A DNA stretch of 33,502 nucleotides from Acidithiobacillus sp. (GTDB lineage: Bacteria; Pseudomonadota; Gammaproteobacteria; Acidithiobacillales; Acidithiobacillaceae), in NCBI GenBank assembly GCA_028065135.1, contig JAPTWR010000193.1, positions 1-33,502 on the forward strand. The letters are read 5' to 3'. The notes under the pieces are model-generated. The model did not search any database, was not told where the DNA came from, and was given only the letters and a program-made list of their open reading frames with translations. Of this stretch, positions 1-10,692 are shown piece after piece. How positions within the stretch are numbered: position 1 is the stretch's first letter; each line of letters starts with the position of its first letter. A program made the translations under genes and the position numbers.

Positions 1-29
1 GGTAATATACTGTTGAAACCTGACTCTGG

Positions 30-482
30 TCAATGCCCATGACGGCACAAATTCAGTAGTGCCGACAACTCTGCACGTAAATATTGTAGACGACCATCAC
101 CCACCACCCTGATCTGACCTGGGGAATCGGCCACTTCCAGCTCTAACCGCGTCTGTTCTTCTAAATGTTCCTGGCGTGCCGCATGCGTTAAGACCTGCAT
201 CCGCTCGCGGGCACCATGAATGGTATATCCCTCACCATAGAGCAGCAGACGAATCTGTCGGGCCAGCAGCAAATCATGACTTTGATAGTAGCGCCGATTA
301 CCCTTTCTTTTTAAGGGACTAAGTTGTGGAAACTCCTGCTCCCAGTAGCGCAGCACATGCGCTTTCACCCCGCAGAGCAGGGCGGCCTCGCTAATCGAGA
401 AATACCGCTTCTCGGGTATCTCGGGGAGTGGTGCGAGGTCTTTGCCCGCCTTTCCCTTAGCCGTTGTCTGGTGCGCTACCAT
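30..482 (-). CDS. MerR-family transcriptional regulator
   Basis: A 150-residue protein with a MerR-type winged helix-turn-helix near its N-terminus (about residues 27-95). It shows the family pattern [12 protein letters not shown], then [10 protein letters not shown] and the wing motif KGNRRYY. MerR proteins bind spaced promoters as dimers and twist the DNA; the effector domain (about 96-150) is short and has no visible metal-binding cysteine cluster, so the ligand is unknown. The start overlaps the end of ihfA by 26 bases and has no clear Shine-Dalgarno sequence, which suggests translational coupling. A MerR gene directly after ihfA is a common arrangement in beta- and gamma-proteobacteria. 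It is the last gene of the translation cluster visible here; only 29 bases follow it, and they hold nothing I recognise. Confidence 0.85.
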   Translation of the reverse strand: MVAHQTTAKGKAGKDLAPLPEIPEKRYFSISEAALLCGVKAHVLRYWEQEFPQLSPLKRKGNRRYYQSHDLLLARQIRLLLYGEGYTIHGARERMQVLTHAARQEHLEEQTRLELEVADSPGQIRVVGDGRLQYLRAELSALLNLCRHGH

Positions 483-756
483 TCACGTAGGCTTTGAGTT
501 TTTGACTCGGATGGAAAGTCACCACGCGCCGTGCCGTAATGGTAATCTCCACGCCTGTCTTGGGGTTACGGCCGGGACGAGGATTTTTGTCGCGCAATGT
601 AAAATTGCCAAAGCCGGACAGCTTCACTTCTTCACCCCGCGCCAAATTCTCACGAATGCCATCAAACAAGGCTTCAACAATACCTTTGGCTTCCCGCTTG
701 TTAAGACCCATACTCTCGAACAGCATATCCACGATTTCTGCTTTAGTCACCGCCAT
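457..756 (-). CDS. ihfA: Integration host factor subunit alpha
   Basis: IHF-alpha pairs with IHF-beta to bend DNA sharply at specific sites, serving transcription, replication and recombination. The 99-residue protein has the usual family length. It carries the HU/IHF signature ([14 protein letters not shown]), then the beta-arm region RPGRNPKTG with the proline that intercalates into DNA. The open frame extends 27 codons upstream, but the ATG at 756 is preferred because the sequence MAVTKAEIV aligns with known IHF-alpha N-termini and an AGGGAG ribosome binding site precedes it. The pheT stop codon (TAG) forms part of that ribosome binding site, so translation is probably coupled. The 3' end overlaps the merR gene. 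Confidence 0.96.
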   Translation of the reverse strand: MAVTKAEIVDMLFESMGLNKREAKGIVEALFDGIRENLARGEEVKLSGFGNFTLRDKNPRPGRNPKTGVEITITARRVVTFHPSQKLKAYVNGSAPDNG

Positions 757-766
757 ATTATTCTCC

Positions 767-3163
767 CTATGCCCTGAGTCCGATGGAACCAAGTCGCCGC
801 ACGGCAACCAGCAACCGATCCATTTCTGCTTGTACATCTGCGTCGGTCAGCGTCCGCTCAGCATCTTGCAAGAGCAGCGCAAAGGCCAAACTGTATGTTC
901 CCACCATCAAAGATGCGCCCTGATACCGATCAAAAATCGTAATTTCCTTAACAATGCCCGATGCGTTTAGCCGCATGACGTTCAATACTGTCCCTGCCGG
1001 AATATCATCCGGGATCACTAAAGCCATATCCCGCCGCAACGCTGGGAAAGGCGACAGCGGCCTGAACCGGGAGACATTCACCAGACCATCCAAGCATTCT
1101 ATATCCAAATAGAAGAAAAACGGCGATTTGTCCAGGTCACACTCTGCCGCAAGCGTCGGATGTAACGCACCGAGCATACCCACCCGCTGATCTGCCACCC
1201 AAATTTCTGCGGCCTGTCCCGGATGCAAAGCCGGATGATCCGTCAGCGGCCGGAAAGAAAACTCCGTCTCCGGCCACAGCGCAAGCAAAGCACTCACATC
1301 CCCCTTCAAGTCGTAGAAATCGGCCGCACGCTGTGGCTGCGCCCAACTTTCCCGGTCGGCTGCGCCGACCATACAACCGCCCAGGACAAGGCGCTGGCCA
1401 TTCGCAGAAAACACCCGCCCCAATTCAAAAATTCGCACCCGATCCTGCTGCCGCTTCACATTGAACTGGAGCGCTTGCATCAGGCCCGGCCAGAGACTGG
1501 CACGCATGACGGCCAAATCCGTAGACAGGGGATTGAGCAGGACCGGCGCGTCAGCATTCGGGGTAAAAACATCCTGCGCCTGACGGGAAATAAAACTGTA
1601 GGTGATCACCTCATGATAATCACGCGCTTGCAGGATGCCACGTAAAGTAGCCGGTTGTGGCCCTCTCGCCATAGCCAAGGGCTGCAGGGTGCCCACTGGC
1701 CGATGGACAGGCAATCGCTCATAGCCGTATATCCGGCCCACCTCCTCGATCAAGTCTGCCTCAATGTGCAGATCAAAGCGGTGGCTGGGGGAAATCGCCT
1801 GCCAACCATCGGGAATTTCACTAACGCGCAGCCCCAGACGGGTCAGCGCTGTCTCGACCACGGTATCCTCATAATCCATGCCCAGAATGCGCGTCAGTCG
1901 CGCCCGACGCAACGTAATCGGAGCGTGCTCCGGTAACTGGCCGAGCACCGTATGGGACCACGTTTCCCGTAAATCGGCTTTGCCCAGGGTGGCCAGTCGT
2001 GTCAGGACGGTCGCGGCCACCGCTGGCGCCAGCGCAAAATCAACACCGCGCTCGAAGCGCATGGCGGCATCTGTCTGTAAACCCAGACGGCGCGCACGGC
2101 CTTGAATAACCTTAGGCTGAAAAAAAGCAGACTCCAGAACAATGGATTGGGTCTGTGCTGATACGGCAGTACGCCGCCCACCAATAACGCCCGCCAGAGC
2201 CACCGGACCGGCACGGTCAGCGATTACCAGCATATCGGATGCCAGCGGCAAATCCCGGCCATCCAGTGCGTCGAGAACCTCGCCATCCTGCGCCCAGCGT
2301 ATGCTGAGTCCTCCTTGCAAAGTTTTCGCATCAAAGGCGTGCAGCGGCTGTCCGGTTTCGAGCATGTACAGATTCAATAGATCAACTACCGGATGGATAC
2401 AGCGCTGTCCAGCACGCCGCAAGCGTTCATGCAGACGATCCGGCAAACGTTGCGGTACACCATCTATCCACAACGCAGTATAAGAGGGGCAGGCACCCTG
2501 CGCCGCTGTCGCAATATGCACGGAAAAATCATCTGGCGTTGACGCCCCCCCGGGGCCAAAGGTCATCCAGGAACATTCCGCCATCGCTTCCACAGGATTG
2601 CGCAGTGTGCCCGCACCGAGTGCACATAAGTCTCTCGCCACGCCTAGCACGGAAAGCGCATCACCACGGTTTGGCGTTATTCCCAAGGTCAGCACCTGGT
2701 CGTCCAAACCCAGATGGTCACGCAAGTCGGCACCGATAGGTGCATCTGCATCCAAAATCAACAACCCGCTGCTGCCGTCGTCCAGCCCCAACTCAGCTGC
2801 AGCGCAAAGCATCCCCTCCGAGGTGATACCGCGCAGTACCGAAATAACAATATCGCGACCGCCAGGCAAGCCGGCACCGGGCATCGCCAAGGGTACCCGC
2901 TGCCCCACTGTCAGGTTATCCGCTCCACAGACAATGGTACGCAATCGTCCATCGCCCACATCCACCTGCGCCACCCGTAGCTTGTCCGCTTCCGGATGGG
3001 ATGCAACGGACTGAACGGCAGCCACGACCACACCATGAAAAGCCGGTGCGGCGTCCTCGACGGCCTCCACCTCAATGCCGCCCATGGTCAGCCGCTGGGC
3101 AATTTCCTCCGTATCCCAGGAGGTGTCCAATAATTCACGAAGCCACTGAATGCTGACGCGCAT
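767..3163 (-). CDS. pheT: Phenylalanyl-tRNA synthetase beta subunit
   Basis: The beta subunit of the alpha2-beta2 enzyme that charges tRNA-Phe. Its 798 residues match the usual bacterial length of about 795. The domain order visible is an N-terminal tRNA-binding OB fold (about 42-150, with [17 protein letters not shown]), the B3/B4 editing region, the B5 DNA-binding-like domain (about 405-475), a degenerate class II core, and a C-terminal FDX-ACB anticodon-binding domain (about 704-797, from [17 protein letters not shown]). The ATG at 3163 follows a GAGGA ribosome binding site. It lies 9 bases after pheS and 10 bases before ihfA, so the three genes form one transcription unit as in other proteobacteria. 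Confidence 0.97.
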   Translation of the reverse strand: MRVSIQWLRELLDTSWDTEEIAQRLTMGGIEVEAVEDAAPAFHGVVVAAVQSVASHPEADKLRVAQVDVGDGRLRTIVCGADNLTVGQRVPLAMPGAGLPGGRDIVISVLRGITSEGMLCAAAELGLDDGSSGLLILDADAPIGADLRDHLGLDDQVLTLGITPNRGDALSVLGVARDLCALGAGTLRNPVEAMAECSWMTFGPGGASTPDDFSVHIATAAQGACPSYTALWIDGVPQRLPDRLHERLRRAGQRCIHPVVDLLNLYMLETGQPLHAFDAKTLQGGLSIRWAQDGEVLDALDGRDLPLASDMLVIADRAGPVALAGVIGGRRTAVSAQTQSIVLESAFFQPKVIQGRARRLGLQTDAAMRFERGVDFALAPAVAATVLTRLATLGKADLRETWSHTVLGQLPEHAPITLRRARLTRILGMDYEDTVVETALTRLGLRVSEIPDGWQAISPSHRFDLHIEADLIEEVGRIYGYERLPVHRPVGTLQPLAMARGPQPATLRGILQARDYHEVITYSFISRQAQDVFTPNADAPVLLNPLSTDLAVMRASLWPGLMQALQFNVKRQQDRVRIFELGRVFSANGQRLVLGGCMVGAADRESWAQPQRAADFYDLKGDVSALLALWPETEFSFRPLTDHPALHPGQAAEIWVADQRVGMLGALHPTLAAECDLDKSPFFFYLDIECLDGLVNVSRFRPLSPFPALRRDMALVIPDDIPAGTVLNVMRLNASGIVKEITIFDRYQGASLMVGTYSLAFALLLQDAERTLTDADVQAEMDRLLVAVRRLGSIGLRA

Positions 3164-3172
3164 GATGGGTCC

Positions 3173-4575
<1,403 letters not shown>

Positions 4576-4593
4576 GGTACTGTTCCTCTATCA

Positions 4594-4791
4594 TCAACCG
4601 TAAGGAAGCATACGCCGCAATGCGGCCTGATCGCTACCTGAAGTAACCAAAGTATGGCGCAAATGGCGCTTCCGTTTGGTCGTCTTACTCGTCAGTATGT
4701 GATTCAGAAAAGCCTGACGATGCTTAAATTTACCGGAGCCGGTACGCTTAAAGCGCTTAGCCGCCCCACGATTGGTTTTCATTTTTGGCAC
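4594..4791 (-). CDS. rpmI: Ribosomal protein L35
   Basis: Small basic protein of the large ribosomal subunit, 65 residues, the usual length. The N-terminus [20 protein letters not shown] and the C-terminal half, rich in lysine and arginine ([12 protein letters not shown]), are diagnostic. The infC stop codon TAG is the start of its ribosome binding site (TAGGAG, followed by ACC and the ATG), with 9 bases between the genes, so its translation is likely coupled to infC. Confidence 0.98.
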   Translation of the reverse strand: MPKMKTNRGAAKRFKRTGSGKFKHRQAFLNHILTSKTTKRKRHLRHTLVTSGSDQAALRRMLPYG

Positions 4792-4800
4792 GATGGTCTC

Positions 4801-5319
4801 CTATTTTTTCCGCGGCGCGACAATCATCACCATTTGTCGCCCTTCCATGCGTGGCCGTTGTTCAACCACACCCACTTCCGTTAAATCTTTTTCTACCCGG
4901 TTGAGCACTTCCATGCCCAATTCGGGATGCGACATTTCACGACCGCGAAAGCGCAACGTAATTTTCGCGCGATCTCCGTCTTCAATAAAACGCAGAATAT
5001 TACGCAGTTTGATCTGATAATCGGCATCATCTGTACGCGGGCGAAACTTTACTTCCTTCACCTGCGTCTGTTTCTGCCGACGTTTTGCGTCATGCTGGCG
5101 TTTGCTCTCCTGAAAACGAAACTTTCCGTAGTCCATAATCCGGCATACGGGAGGATCGGCTTGCGGGGCGATCTCGACAAGATCCAGTTCAACCTCTTCT
5201 GCAGCAGCGATAGCCTCCATGAAGGATAACACACCTAACTGTTCCCCCTCGACACCTATCAACCGGACCCGCGCTGCGGTAATTTCCCGATTGATATTCA
5301 CTTCTTTCTCTGTCGCGAT
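4801..5319 (-). CDS. infC: Translation initiation factor IF-3, predicted AUC start
   Basis: IF-3 binds the 30S subunit, prevents premature joining of the 50S subunit and rejects non-standard start codons. The N-domain ([18 protein letters not shown]), the linker region ([12 protein letters not shown]) and the C-domain ([17 protein letters not shown]) are all present; 172 residues with the start chosen. The longest frame with a standard start begins at a GTG at 5301, which has no good ribosome binding site. An in-frame ATC at 5317-5319 lies exactly 8 bases after a perfect AGGAGG and adds six residues. infC genes are known for AUU or AUC starts, which allow IF-3 to repress its own synthesis, so ATC is the likely start. 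The ribosome binding site overlaps the end region of thrS. Confidence 0.9.
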   Translation of the reverse strand: MATEKEVNINREITAARVRLIGVEGEQLGVLSFMEAIAAAEEVELDLVEIAPQADPPVCRIMDYGKFRFQESKRQHDAKRRQKQTQVKEVKFRPRTDDADYQIKLRNILRFIEDGDRAKITLRFRGREMSHPELGMEVLNRVEKDLTEVGVVEQRPRMEGRQMVMIVAPRKK

Positions 5320-5327
5320 TGCCTTAT

Positions 5328-5333
5328 CCTCCT
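5328..5333 (-). promoter_or_regulatory. infC ribosome binding site that decides an AUC start
   Basis: A perfect AGGAGG on the minus strand, two bases after the thrS TAG stop. It is 8 bases from the in-frame ATC at 5319 but 26 bases from the first GTG at 5301. The spacing supports initiation at ATC. Confidence 0.8.
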
Positions 5334-5335
5334 CG

Positions 5336-7270
5336 CTAGCCTTGCCACTCCAGGGTGTTCAGCCGCTCCCGATCCATCTTCTGCAGAGCGACGCCCACGG
5401 CGTCTATGGTCAGGGCACCGAGATCCTGGCCATCCCGATCCCGCACCGCCACCGTATCCGCTGCTTTTTCCCGTTCCCCAACCACCAGCAGATAGGGCAC
5501 GCGGCGCAAAGTCTGGGCGCGTATCTTATAACCTATCTTCTCGTTTCTCAAGTCCGTTTCCGCACGGATGCCGCGCTTCACCAAGGCATCGCTTACCGAT
5601 ATGGCATATGCCGCGTAATGCTCGCTGATGGGCAACACTACGGCCTGCACCGGAGCGAGCCAAAGTGGAAATTTACCTTCGTAATGCTCAATCAACACAC
5701 CGAAGAAACGCTCGATAGAGCCGAAGATGGCGCGATGTACCATGATCGGCACCTTACGCGCACCGTCTTCCGCCACATATTCCATGGCAAAGCGCTCCGG
5801 CAGGTTGAAATCCAGCTGCACTGTACTGCACTGCCACTTGCGACCAATAGCGTCCTGGATTTTCAGATCAATTTTTGGACCATAAAATGCACCACCGCCT
5901 TCATCTACTTGATAGGCCAGGCCGGCACGCTCCAAGGCGTTGCGCAGCGCCTGGGTAGCCGCATCCCAAATCTCGTCACTGCCCACCGAATGCTCGGGGC
6001 GGGTGGACAAGTTTATTTCGTATTGGCTGAAACCGAAGGTGCCGAGAATTTTCTGGACCAGCGCCAACACGCCGAGAATCTCCGCCTCTATCTGATCGGG
6101 TCGACAAAAAACATGGGCATCATCTTGGGTAAAGCCGCGCACGCGCATCAGGCCATGTAAAGCACCAGACATTTCATGGCGGTAGACCGTACCCAACTCG
6201 GCCCAGCGAATGGGGAAATCGCGGTAGGAATGCAGCTTGTCTTTGTAAATCAGAATGTGGAAAGGACAATTCATGGGCTTGAGCTGGTACGGCTGGCCTT
6301 CGTCCTGCATCGGATCGAACATGGACTCGGCGTAAAAGTCCTTGTGTCCGGAGGTGAACCACAACTGCTCGTGGGCAATATGCGGCGTGTAGAGCAGTTC
6401 GTAACCCGCCTCGATGTGGGCGCTACGCCAGAAATCTTCAATGACCCGGCGTACCCGCGCGCCACTGGGGTGCCAGAATACCAGCCCACCACCCGCATCT
6501 TCCTGAATAGAAAAAAGATCTAATTCGGTGCCGATGCGCCGATGATCGCGTTTCTCGGCTTCCGCAAGCTGCTGCAGGTAAGCATCCAGATCTTTTTGCT
6601 GTGCCCAGGCAGTGCCATAAATGCGCTGCAACATGGGATTACGCGAATCACCACGCCAGTAGGCACCCGCTACCCGCTGCAATTTGAATGCTCCCAAAGA
6701 GCCCGTCGACGGCACATGAGGACCACGACACAAATCCACAAAATCTCCCTGCCGGTACAGGCTCAGGGATTCACCTTCGGGAATAGCGCGGACAATTTCG
6801 ACTTTGTAGTCTTCGCCCATCTTTTCAAACAGGGCGATGGCGTCTTCGCGGGATAGCAACTCACGGTGCACCGGCAGATTTTCCTTAACCAGCGCGCGCA
6901 TCCGCTCTTCAATGGCTTCGAGATCCTCTGGGGTAAAGCCGCGCTCAAAGGCGAAATCGTAGTAAAAACCGTTAGCAATGACCGGCCCGATGGTTACCTG
7001 AGCTTCCGGATAGAGCGACTGCACCGCCTGAGCCATCAGATGCGCGGTCGAATGGCGGATCACTTCCAGGCCATCAGCGCTCTCACGCGTAACGATCGCC
7101 ACTTCAGCATCCTGATCCAGCATCGTCGAGAGGTCTTTGAGTCTGCCATTGACCCGCATGGCCACTGCGGCCTTAGCCAGACCGCTGCCGATCGCATGCG
7201 CCAGCGCCAGCCCGCTTACGGGCTCCGGGAACTGACGATGGCTACCGTCCGGCAACAGGATATCGGGCAT
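5336..7270 (-). CDS. thrS: Threonyl-tRNA synthetase
   Basis: Charges tRNA-Thr and edits mischarged seryl-tRNA; class II synthetase of 644 residues (family about 642). Domains in order are TGS (1-62), the editing domain with H73 and H77 ([11 protein letters not shown]) plus C181 and H185 (DLCRGPHV), the class II catalytic core with zinc ligand C335 (KPMNCPFHI) and the later histidines in [10 protein letters not shown] and [10 protein letters not shown], and a C-terminal anticodon-binding domain. The ATG at 7270 follows GGAGG with a short 4-base spacer. A terminator-like hairpin ends directly before that ribosome binding site, so expression depends on read-through from the tRNA-Val promoter. 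The downstream neighbour infC starts 16 bases after the stop. Confidence 0.98.
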   Translation of the reverse strand: MPDILLPDGSHRQFPEPVSGLALAHAIGSGLAKAAVAMRVNGRLKDLSTMLDQDAEVAIVTRESADGLEVIRHSTAHLMAQAVQSLYPEAQVTIGPVIANGFYYDFAFERGFTPEDLEAIEERMRALVKENLPVHRELLSREDAIALFEKMGEDYKVEIVRAIPEGESLSLYRQGDFVDLCRGPHVPSTGSLGAFKLQRVAGAYWRGDSRNPMLQRIYGTAWAQQKDLDAYLQQLAEAEKRDHRRIGTELDLFSIQEDAGGGLVFWHPSGARVRRVIEDFWRSAHIEAGYELLYTPHIAHEQLWFTSGHKDFYAESMFDPMQDEGQPYQLKPMNCPFHILIYKDKLHSYRDFPIRWAELGTVYRHEMSGALHGLMRVRGFTQDDAHVFCRPDQIEAEILGVLALVQKILGTFGFSQYEINLSTRPEHSVGSDEIWDAATQALRNALERAGLAYQVDEGGGAFYGPKIDLKIQDAIGRKWQCSTVQLDFNLPERFAMEYVAEDGARKVPIMVHRAIFGSIERFFGVLIEHYEGKFPLWLAPVQAVVLPISEHYAAYAISVSDALVKRGIRAETDLRNEKIGYKIRAQTLRRVPYLLVVGEREKAADTVAVRDRDGQDLGALTIDAVGVALQKMDRERLNTLEWQG

Positions 7271-7280
7271 GCTTCCTCCA

Positions 7281-7316
7281 AAGAAAAAGCACCAGTGAGC
7301 ATTGCCCCTCTGGTGC
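7281..7316 (-). terminator. Intrinsic terminator or attenuator between tRNA-Val and thrS
   Basis: On the minus strand GCACCAG (7316-7310) pairs with CTGGTGC (7295-7289). Three further pairs form after one mismatch, giving a stem of 7 plus 3 pairs, followed at once by TTTTTCTT (7288-7281). It starts 6 bases after the tRNA-Val CCA end and its U tract abuts the thrS ribosome binding site. This looks like a factor-independent terminator. Whether it only ends tRNA transcripts or also attenuates thrS is an inference. Confidence 0.8.
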
Positions 7317-7322
7317 GGGATT

Positions 7323-7397
7323 TGGTAGGCACGGGCGGTTTCGAACCGCCGACCTCTACCGTGTCAAGGTAGCGCTCTCCCCCTGAGCTACGCGCCT
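7323..7397 (-). tRNA. tRNA-Val (anticodon GAC)
   Basis: A 75-base cloverleaf. The acceptor stem AGGCGCG pairs with CGTGCCT, allowing one G-U pair. The D arm begins TAGCTCAG. The anticodon stem CTACC/GGTAG encloses the loop TTGACAC, giving anticodon GAC, which reads valine GUC (and GUU by wobble). The T arm is GGCGG-TTCGAAA-CCGCC, and CCA is encoded at the 3' end. It has its own promoter immediately upstream and a terminator hairpin 6 bases downstream. Confidence 0.97.
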
Positions 7398-7407
7398 GCA
7401 GCCGGTG

Positions 7408-7436
7408 AATGTACCGACTAGCGGGCCACACGTCAA
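7408..7436 (-). promoter_or_regulatory. sigma70-type promoter for tRNA-Val and the thrS cluster
   Basis: On the minus strand TTGACG (7436-7431), a 17-base spacer and TACATT (7413-7408) precede the tRNA 5' end by 10 bases. The -35 hexamer contains the TGA stop of the DUF2818 gene. The match is 5 of 6 at -35 and 4 of 6 at -10 with ideal spacing. Confidence 0.7.
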
Positions 7437-7747
7437 GATCTACGCAATATCGGTCGTACATTAAAACGCCAGATAAAGCCCGGAATCGCAAAAACGGCGA
7501 ACATGCACAAGGCAACCGCATAAAACTCCCAACCCTGATCGTGAATTCGACCATCCAGGTTATACTCTATGCTTGTACCGATGACGCCGACGATGACGTA
7601 CATTACCAGCCACTCGAGCAGGTACCATTGCAACGCTTTTCCATTGGCCGTGGCGCGAAAAAAGAACAGGCGATCACTCAACCACGGCAGATTAGCTGCG
7701 ATAAAAGCCAGTGCGATATAGGCTAGCGCCCAGTCTTGCATACTCAT
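7433..7747 (-). CDS. DUF2818 family small membrane protein, coupled to nuoN
   Basis: A 104-residue protein of unknown function with about three hydrophobic segments (roughly 4-20, 40-60 and 75-95) and a conserved-looking QGWEFYAVALCMFAVFAIPG stretch near the C-terminus. This pattern matches my recollection of the DUF2818 family, which in beta-proteobacteria also follows nuoN. The ATG at 7747 shares one base with the nuoN TGA stop (TGATG) and has GGGAG 7 bases upstream. The longer open frame, starting 30 bases earlier, lies inside nuoN and is less likely; an ATG two codons later is possible. Tight coupling with the last Complex I gene suggests a role in assembly or stability of that complex, which is inference only. 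Confidence 0.85.
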   Translation of the reverse strand: MSMQDWALAYIALAFIAANLPWLSDRLFFFRATANGKALQWYLLEWLVMYVIVGVIGTSIEYNLDGRIHDQGWEFYAVALCMFAVFAIPGFIWRFNVRPILRRS

Positions 7748-9192
7748 CAAATCACTCCCTGCATGGCATAGAAACAAAAGGCCATCAGCGGCCCCGGCAG
7801 GATGCCGAGCACCAACAGCGCCAGACTGTTGATGCTTAATGCGGTACTCGCCAGATCATCACGCACGATAACCCCTGCCTCGGCATCGGCGTGGTCAAAG
7901 TACATCACTTTGACCACGCGCAGATAATAAAATGCTCCGATCACCGCCAGCAGTACGCCGATCACCGCGAGCCAGACATATCCGGCGGTAATGACGGCCT
8001 GAAACACCGCCAGCTTGGCATAAAAACCCACCGTTGGTGGCACCCCCGCCATGGAAAACATGATGATCAGCATCATGAAGGCATACCAGGGTTTGCGCTG
8101 GGCGAGACCTTTGAAATCATCAATGCGTTCCGCCTCAAAGCCTACCCGGCTGAGTAACAAGATCATGCCAAAGCCCGCCAAGGACATCAGCACATAGACG
8201 ACCGTATAGAAGAACGCACTGGCCAATCCGGTCTCGGTACCTGCGACAATGCCCAGGGACAGGAATCCGACATGAGCGACGGTGGAATACGCCAGCATCC
8301 GCTTAATATTCTGCTGGGCAATAGCGATCACATTACCGACCACCAGGGATACCAGGGTCAGCGCGACAAAAATCTGCTGCCAGGATCCCAGCATTCCGTA
8401 GCCACCATCTACCAGCAGACGAATGATCAAGGCAAAAGCACCAATTTTTGGTGCCGAGGCGAGGAAGGTGGTTATCACCGTGGGCGCCCCCTGATAGACG
8501 TCAGGCAACCACATATGAAAGGGCGCCGCACCCAGTTTGAAGGCAATACCAGCGACAATAAATACGATAGCGAAGACCAGTACCAGGTTACTTGCGGTCA
8601 CATTCACCAACGCGTCGGCAATATCCCGCACATCCAGGGTCCCGGTCAGCCCGTAGAGGAGGGACATACCGTAGAGCAGCAATCCGGAGGCCAGAGCGCC
8701 CAGTACGAAGTACTTCAGGCCAGCTTCCGTCGCTACCACACTATCACGATAAAAGGCGACCAAGGCATACTGACTGAGGGCCAACAGCTCCAGTCCGAGG
8801 TAAATGCTCAGCAGACTACCACCGGAGGCCATTACCATAATGCCCAGTAGCGCAAAAAGCAGCAGCACGAACACTTCGCCACGGTAAATACCACGATCCA
8901 CGAGGTAGCGCTTGGAGTAAAGCACCACCATCAGCACGGCAAGATAACTGAACAACTCGGCGACATTGGTGAATGGATCGAGAACAAAGAGACCGGCAAA
9001 GGCCATACCGCTTTGCCCCATTTCAAAAATGGTCAGCACCGCGGCACCGATCAGGGTCAGCACCGTCAGCACTGCCGCCAGATCACGCAGACGGTCGCCC
9101 CAGAACAAGTCCGCCAGCAACACAATGCAGGCCATGGTCAATACCCAGATTTCCGGTATGGCGAAAGTCCAGTGCATAAGGAATGAATTCAT
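7747..9192 (-). CDS. nuoN: NADH-quinone oxidoreductase subunit N
   Basis: One of the three antiporter-like membrane subunits that carry proton translocation in Complex I. It has 481 residues and about 14 transmembrane helices. The Mrp-antiporter family core is visible as LGLELLALSQYALVAF (with the conserved glutamate) and KLGAAPFHMWLPDVYQGAPT (with the conserved lysine and proline-rich break). The open frame begins at a TTG at 9198, but the ATG at 9192 has AAGGA 8 bases upstream and is preferred. It follows nuoM by 12 bases and overlaps the DUF2818 start by one base. Confidence 0.97.
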   Translation of the reverse strand: MNSFLMHWTFAIPEIWVLTMACIVLLADLFWGDRLRDLAAVLTVLTLIGAAVLTIFEMGQSGMAFAGLFVLDPFTNVAELFSYLAVLMVVLYSKRYLVDRGIYRGEVFVLLLFALLGIMVMASGGSLLSIYLGLELLALSQYALVAFYRDSVVATEAGLKYFVLGALASGLLLYGMSLLYGLTGTLDVRDIADALVNVTASNLVLVFAIVFIVAGIAFKLGAAPFHMWLPDVYQGAPTVITTFLASAPKIGAFALIIRLLVDGGYGMLGSWQQIFVALTLVSLVVGNVIAIAQQNIKRMLAYSTVAHVGFLSLGIVAGTETGLASAFFYTVVYVLMSLAGFGMILLLSRVGFEAERIDDFKGLAQRKPWYAFMMLIIMFSMAGVPPTVGFYAKLAVFQAVITAGYVWLAVIGVLLAVIGAFYYLRVVKVMYFDHADAEAGVIVRDDLASTALSINSLALLVLGILPGPLMAFCFYAMQGVI

Positions 9193-9204
9193 AGGCAAAG
9201 TCCT

Positions 9205-10689
9205 TTACGCCGGAATCTTGGAAAGAGACACCTGAGTGACCAGATGCTGTACCGAATTGTGCACAATATCGAGGAAAGGCGCCGGCCAGAGACCCAGTAG
9301 CAGAGTGAAGGCTGCCAAGGTGGCGAGTACGAATATTTCCCGCCCGTCCAGGTCCTTCAACCCGGCCACTTCCGTATGCGTAATAGCGCCGAAAATTACC
9401 CGCTTAAAGAGCCACAGAGTATAACTGGCACCAGTAATCAGGCCGGTGGCCGCCAGAATTGCCGCCCAGGGATTCACCTGATACGTGCCAAGCACCACCA
9501 TGAATTCGCCGACAAATCCGGAAGTACCCGGCAGGCCGACGTTAGCCATGGCAAAAAGCATCATCAACGCGGCGAAAATCGGCATGACATTGGCTACACC
9601 ACCGTAGGCCTTGATATCGCGGGTGTGCATTCGGTCATACAGCACGCCAACGCAGAGGAACATGGCCGCACTGACAAAGCCGTGCGACAGCATCTGAATA
9701 ATACCACCCTCAACGGCTACACCATCAAATACAAAAAAGCCCAGTGTCACGATGCCCATGTGGGCGATGGAAGAATAGGCAATCAGCTTCTTCATATCTT
9801 CCTGAACGATGGCCACCAGCGCCACATAAATAATGGCAGTCAGGGACAGGGCTATCATCAGCCAAGCCAGCTTATGACTGGCATCGGGCACAATAGGCAG
9901 GCTCAAGCGTAGGAAACCATAAGCACCCATTTTAAGCATGACTGCGGCGAGGATGACTGAGCCCCCTGTCGGCGCCTCAACGTGCGCATCCGGCAACCAG
10001 GTATGCACTGGCCACATGGGGATTTTCACCGCAAAGGCGAAGAAAAAGGCCAGAAAGATGAGAATTTGTGCACCCATCCCCAAAGGGGTTTTCTGAAACA
10101 CCAACAAACCGAAGCTGTCACCGCTGTGGAAGTACAGATAGAGCAGCGCCACCAGCATCAACACCGATCCCAGAAAGGTATACAGAAAGAACTTGATGGT
10201 GGCGTATACCCGCCGTGGTCCACCCCAGACCCCGATAATCAGGAACATGGGAATGAGCATCGCTTCCCAGAATACATAGAAAAGGATGGCATCCAGCGCG
10301 CAGAAGACACCGATCATCGTCCCTTCCATGATCAGGAAGGCCGCCATGAATTGCGCTACCCGCTCCGTCACATTGCGCCAGGAACTGATAACCACGAGGA
10401 CGGTCAAAAGGCCGGTGAGCAGGACAAACCATAGGGAAATACCGTCAATACCCAGGTGGTAAAAAATATCCAGGGTGGGGATCCAGGCGATCCTCTCACT
10501 GAACTGCATCGCTGCCGTATGGGTATCAAACCCAGTCAAAAGCAGGATGGTCACAGCGAAGGTGACGAGGGATACCAACAACGCCAGCCAGCGCGCCGCC
10601 GCAGCGCGGCGGTCGCCCACCGCGAGGACCAACAGGCCGCCGACAATCGGCACCCAGATGGCATAACTGAGGAGGGGTGAATGTGCCAT
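9205..10689 (-). CDS. nuoM: NADH-quinone oxidoreductase subunit M
   Basis: Second antiporter-like proton-pumping subunit of Complex I, 494 residues with about 14 transmembrane helices. Characteristic motifs are FYVFWEAMLIPMFLIIG (conserved glutamate in helix 5), VKIPMWPVHTWLPDAHVEAP (lysine and proline-rich broken helix) and AYSSIAHMG. The ATG at 10689 follows a GGAGGGGAT ribosome binding region. Only 3 bases separate it from the nuoL stop. Confidence 0.98.
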   Translation of the reverse strand: MAHSPLLSYAIWVPIVGGLLVLAVGDRRAAAARWLALLVSLVTFAVTILLLTGFDTHTAAMQFSERIAWIPTLDIFYHLGIDGISLWFVLLTGLLTVLVVISSWRNVTERVAQFMAAFLIMEGTMIGVFCALDAILFYVFWEAMLIPMFLIIGVWGGPRRVYATIKFFLYTFLGSVLMLVALLYLYFHSGDSFGLLVFQKTPLGMGAQILIFLAFFFAFAVKIPMWPVHTWLPDAHVEAPTGGSVILAAVMLKMGAYGFLRLSLPIVPDASHKLAWLMIALSLTAIIYVALVAIVQEDMKKLIAYSSIAHMGIVTLGFFVFDGVAVEGGIIQMLSHGFVSAAMFLCVGVLYDRMHTRDIKAYGGVANVMPIFAALMMLFAMANVGLPGTSGFVGEFMVVLGTYQVNPWAAILAATGLITGASYTLWLFKRVIFGAITHTEVAGLKDLDGREIFVLATLAAFTLLLGLWPAPFLDIVHNSVQHLVTQVSLSKIPA

Positions 10690-10692
10690 ATC

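Noticed and set aside
457..837. Longer ihfA with 27 extra N-terminal codons
   Set aside because: The extension lies inside pheT, has no homology, and the ATG at 756 has a strong ribosome binding site.
5219..6160. A 313-codon open frame opposite thrS
   Set aside because: Shadow of thrS with no ribosome binding site or family pattern.
7271..7322. T-box riboswitch upstream of thrS
   Set aside because: There is no T-box sequence or specifier loop; the region is only a tRNA 3' end followed by a terminator hairpin.
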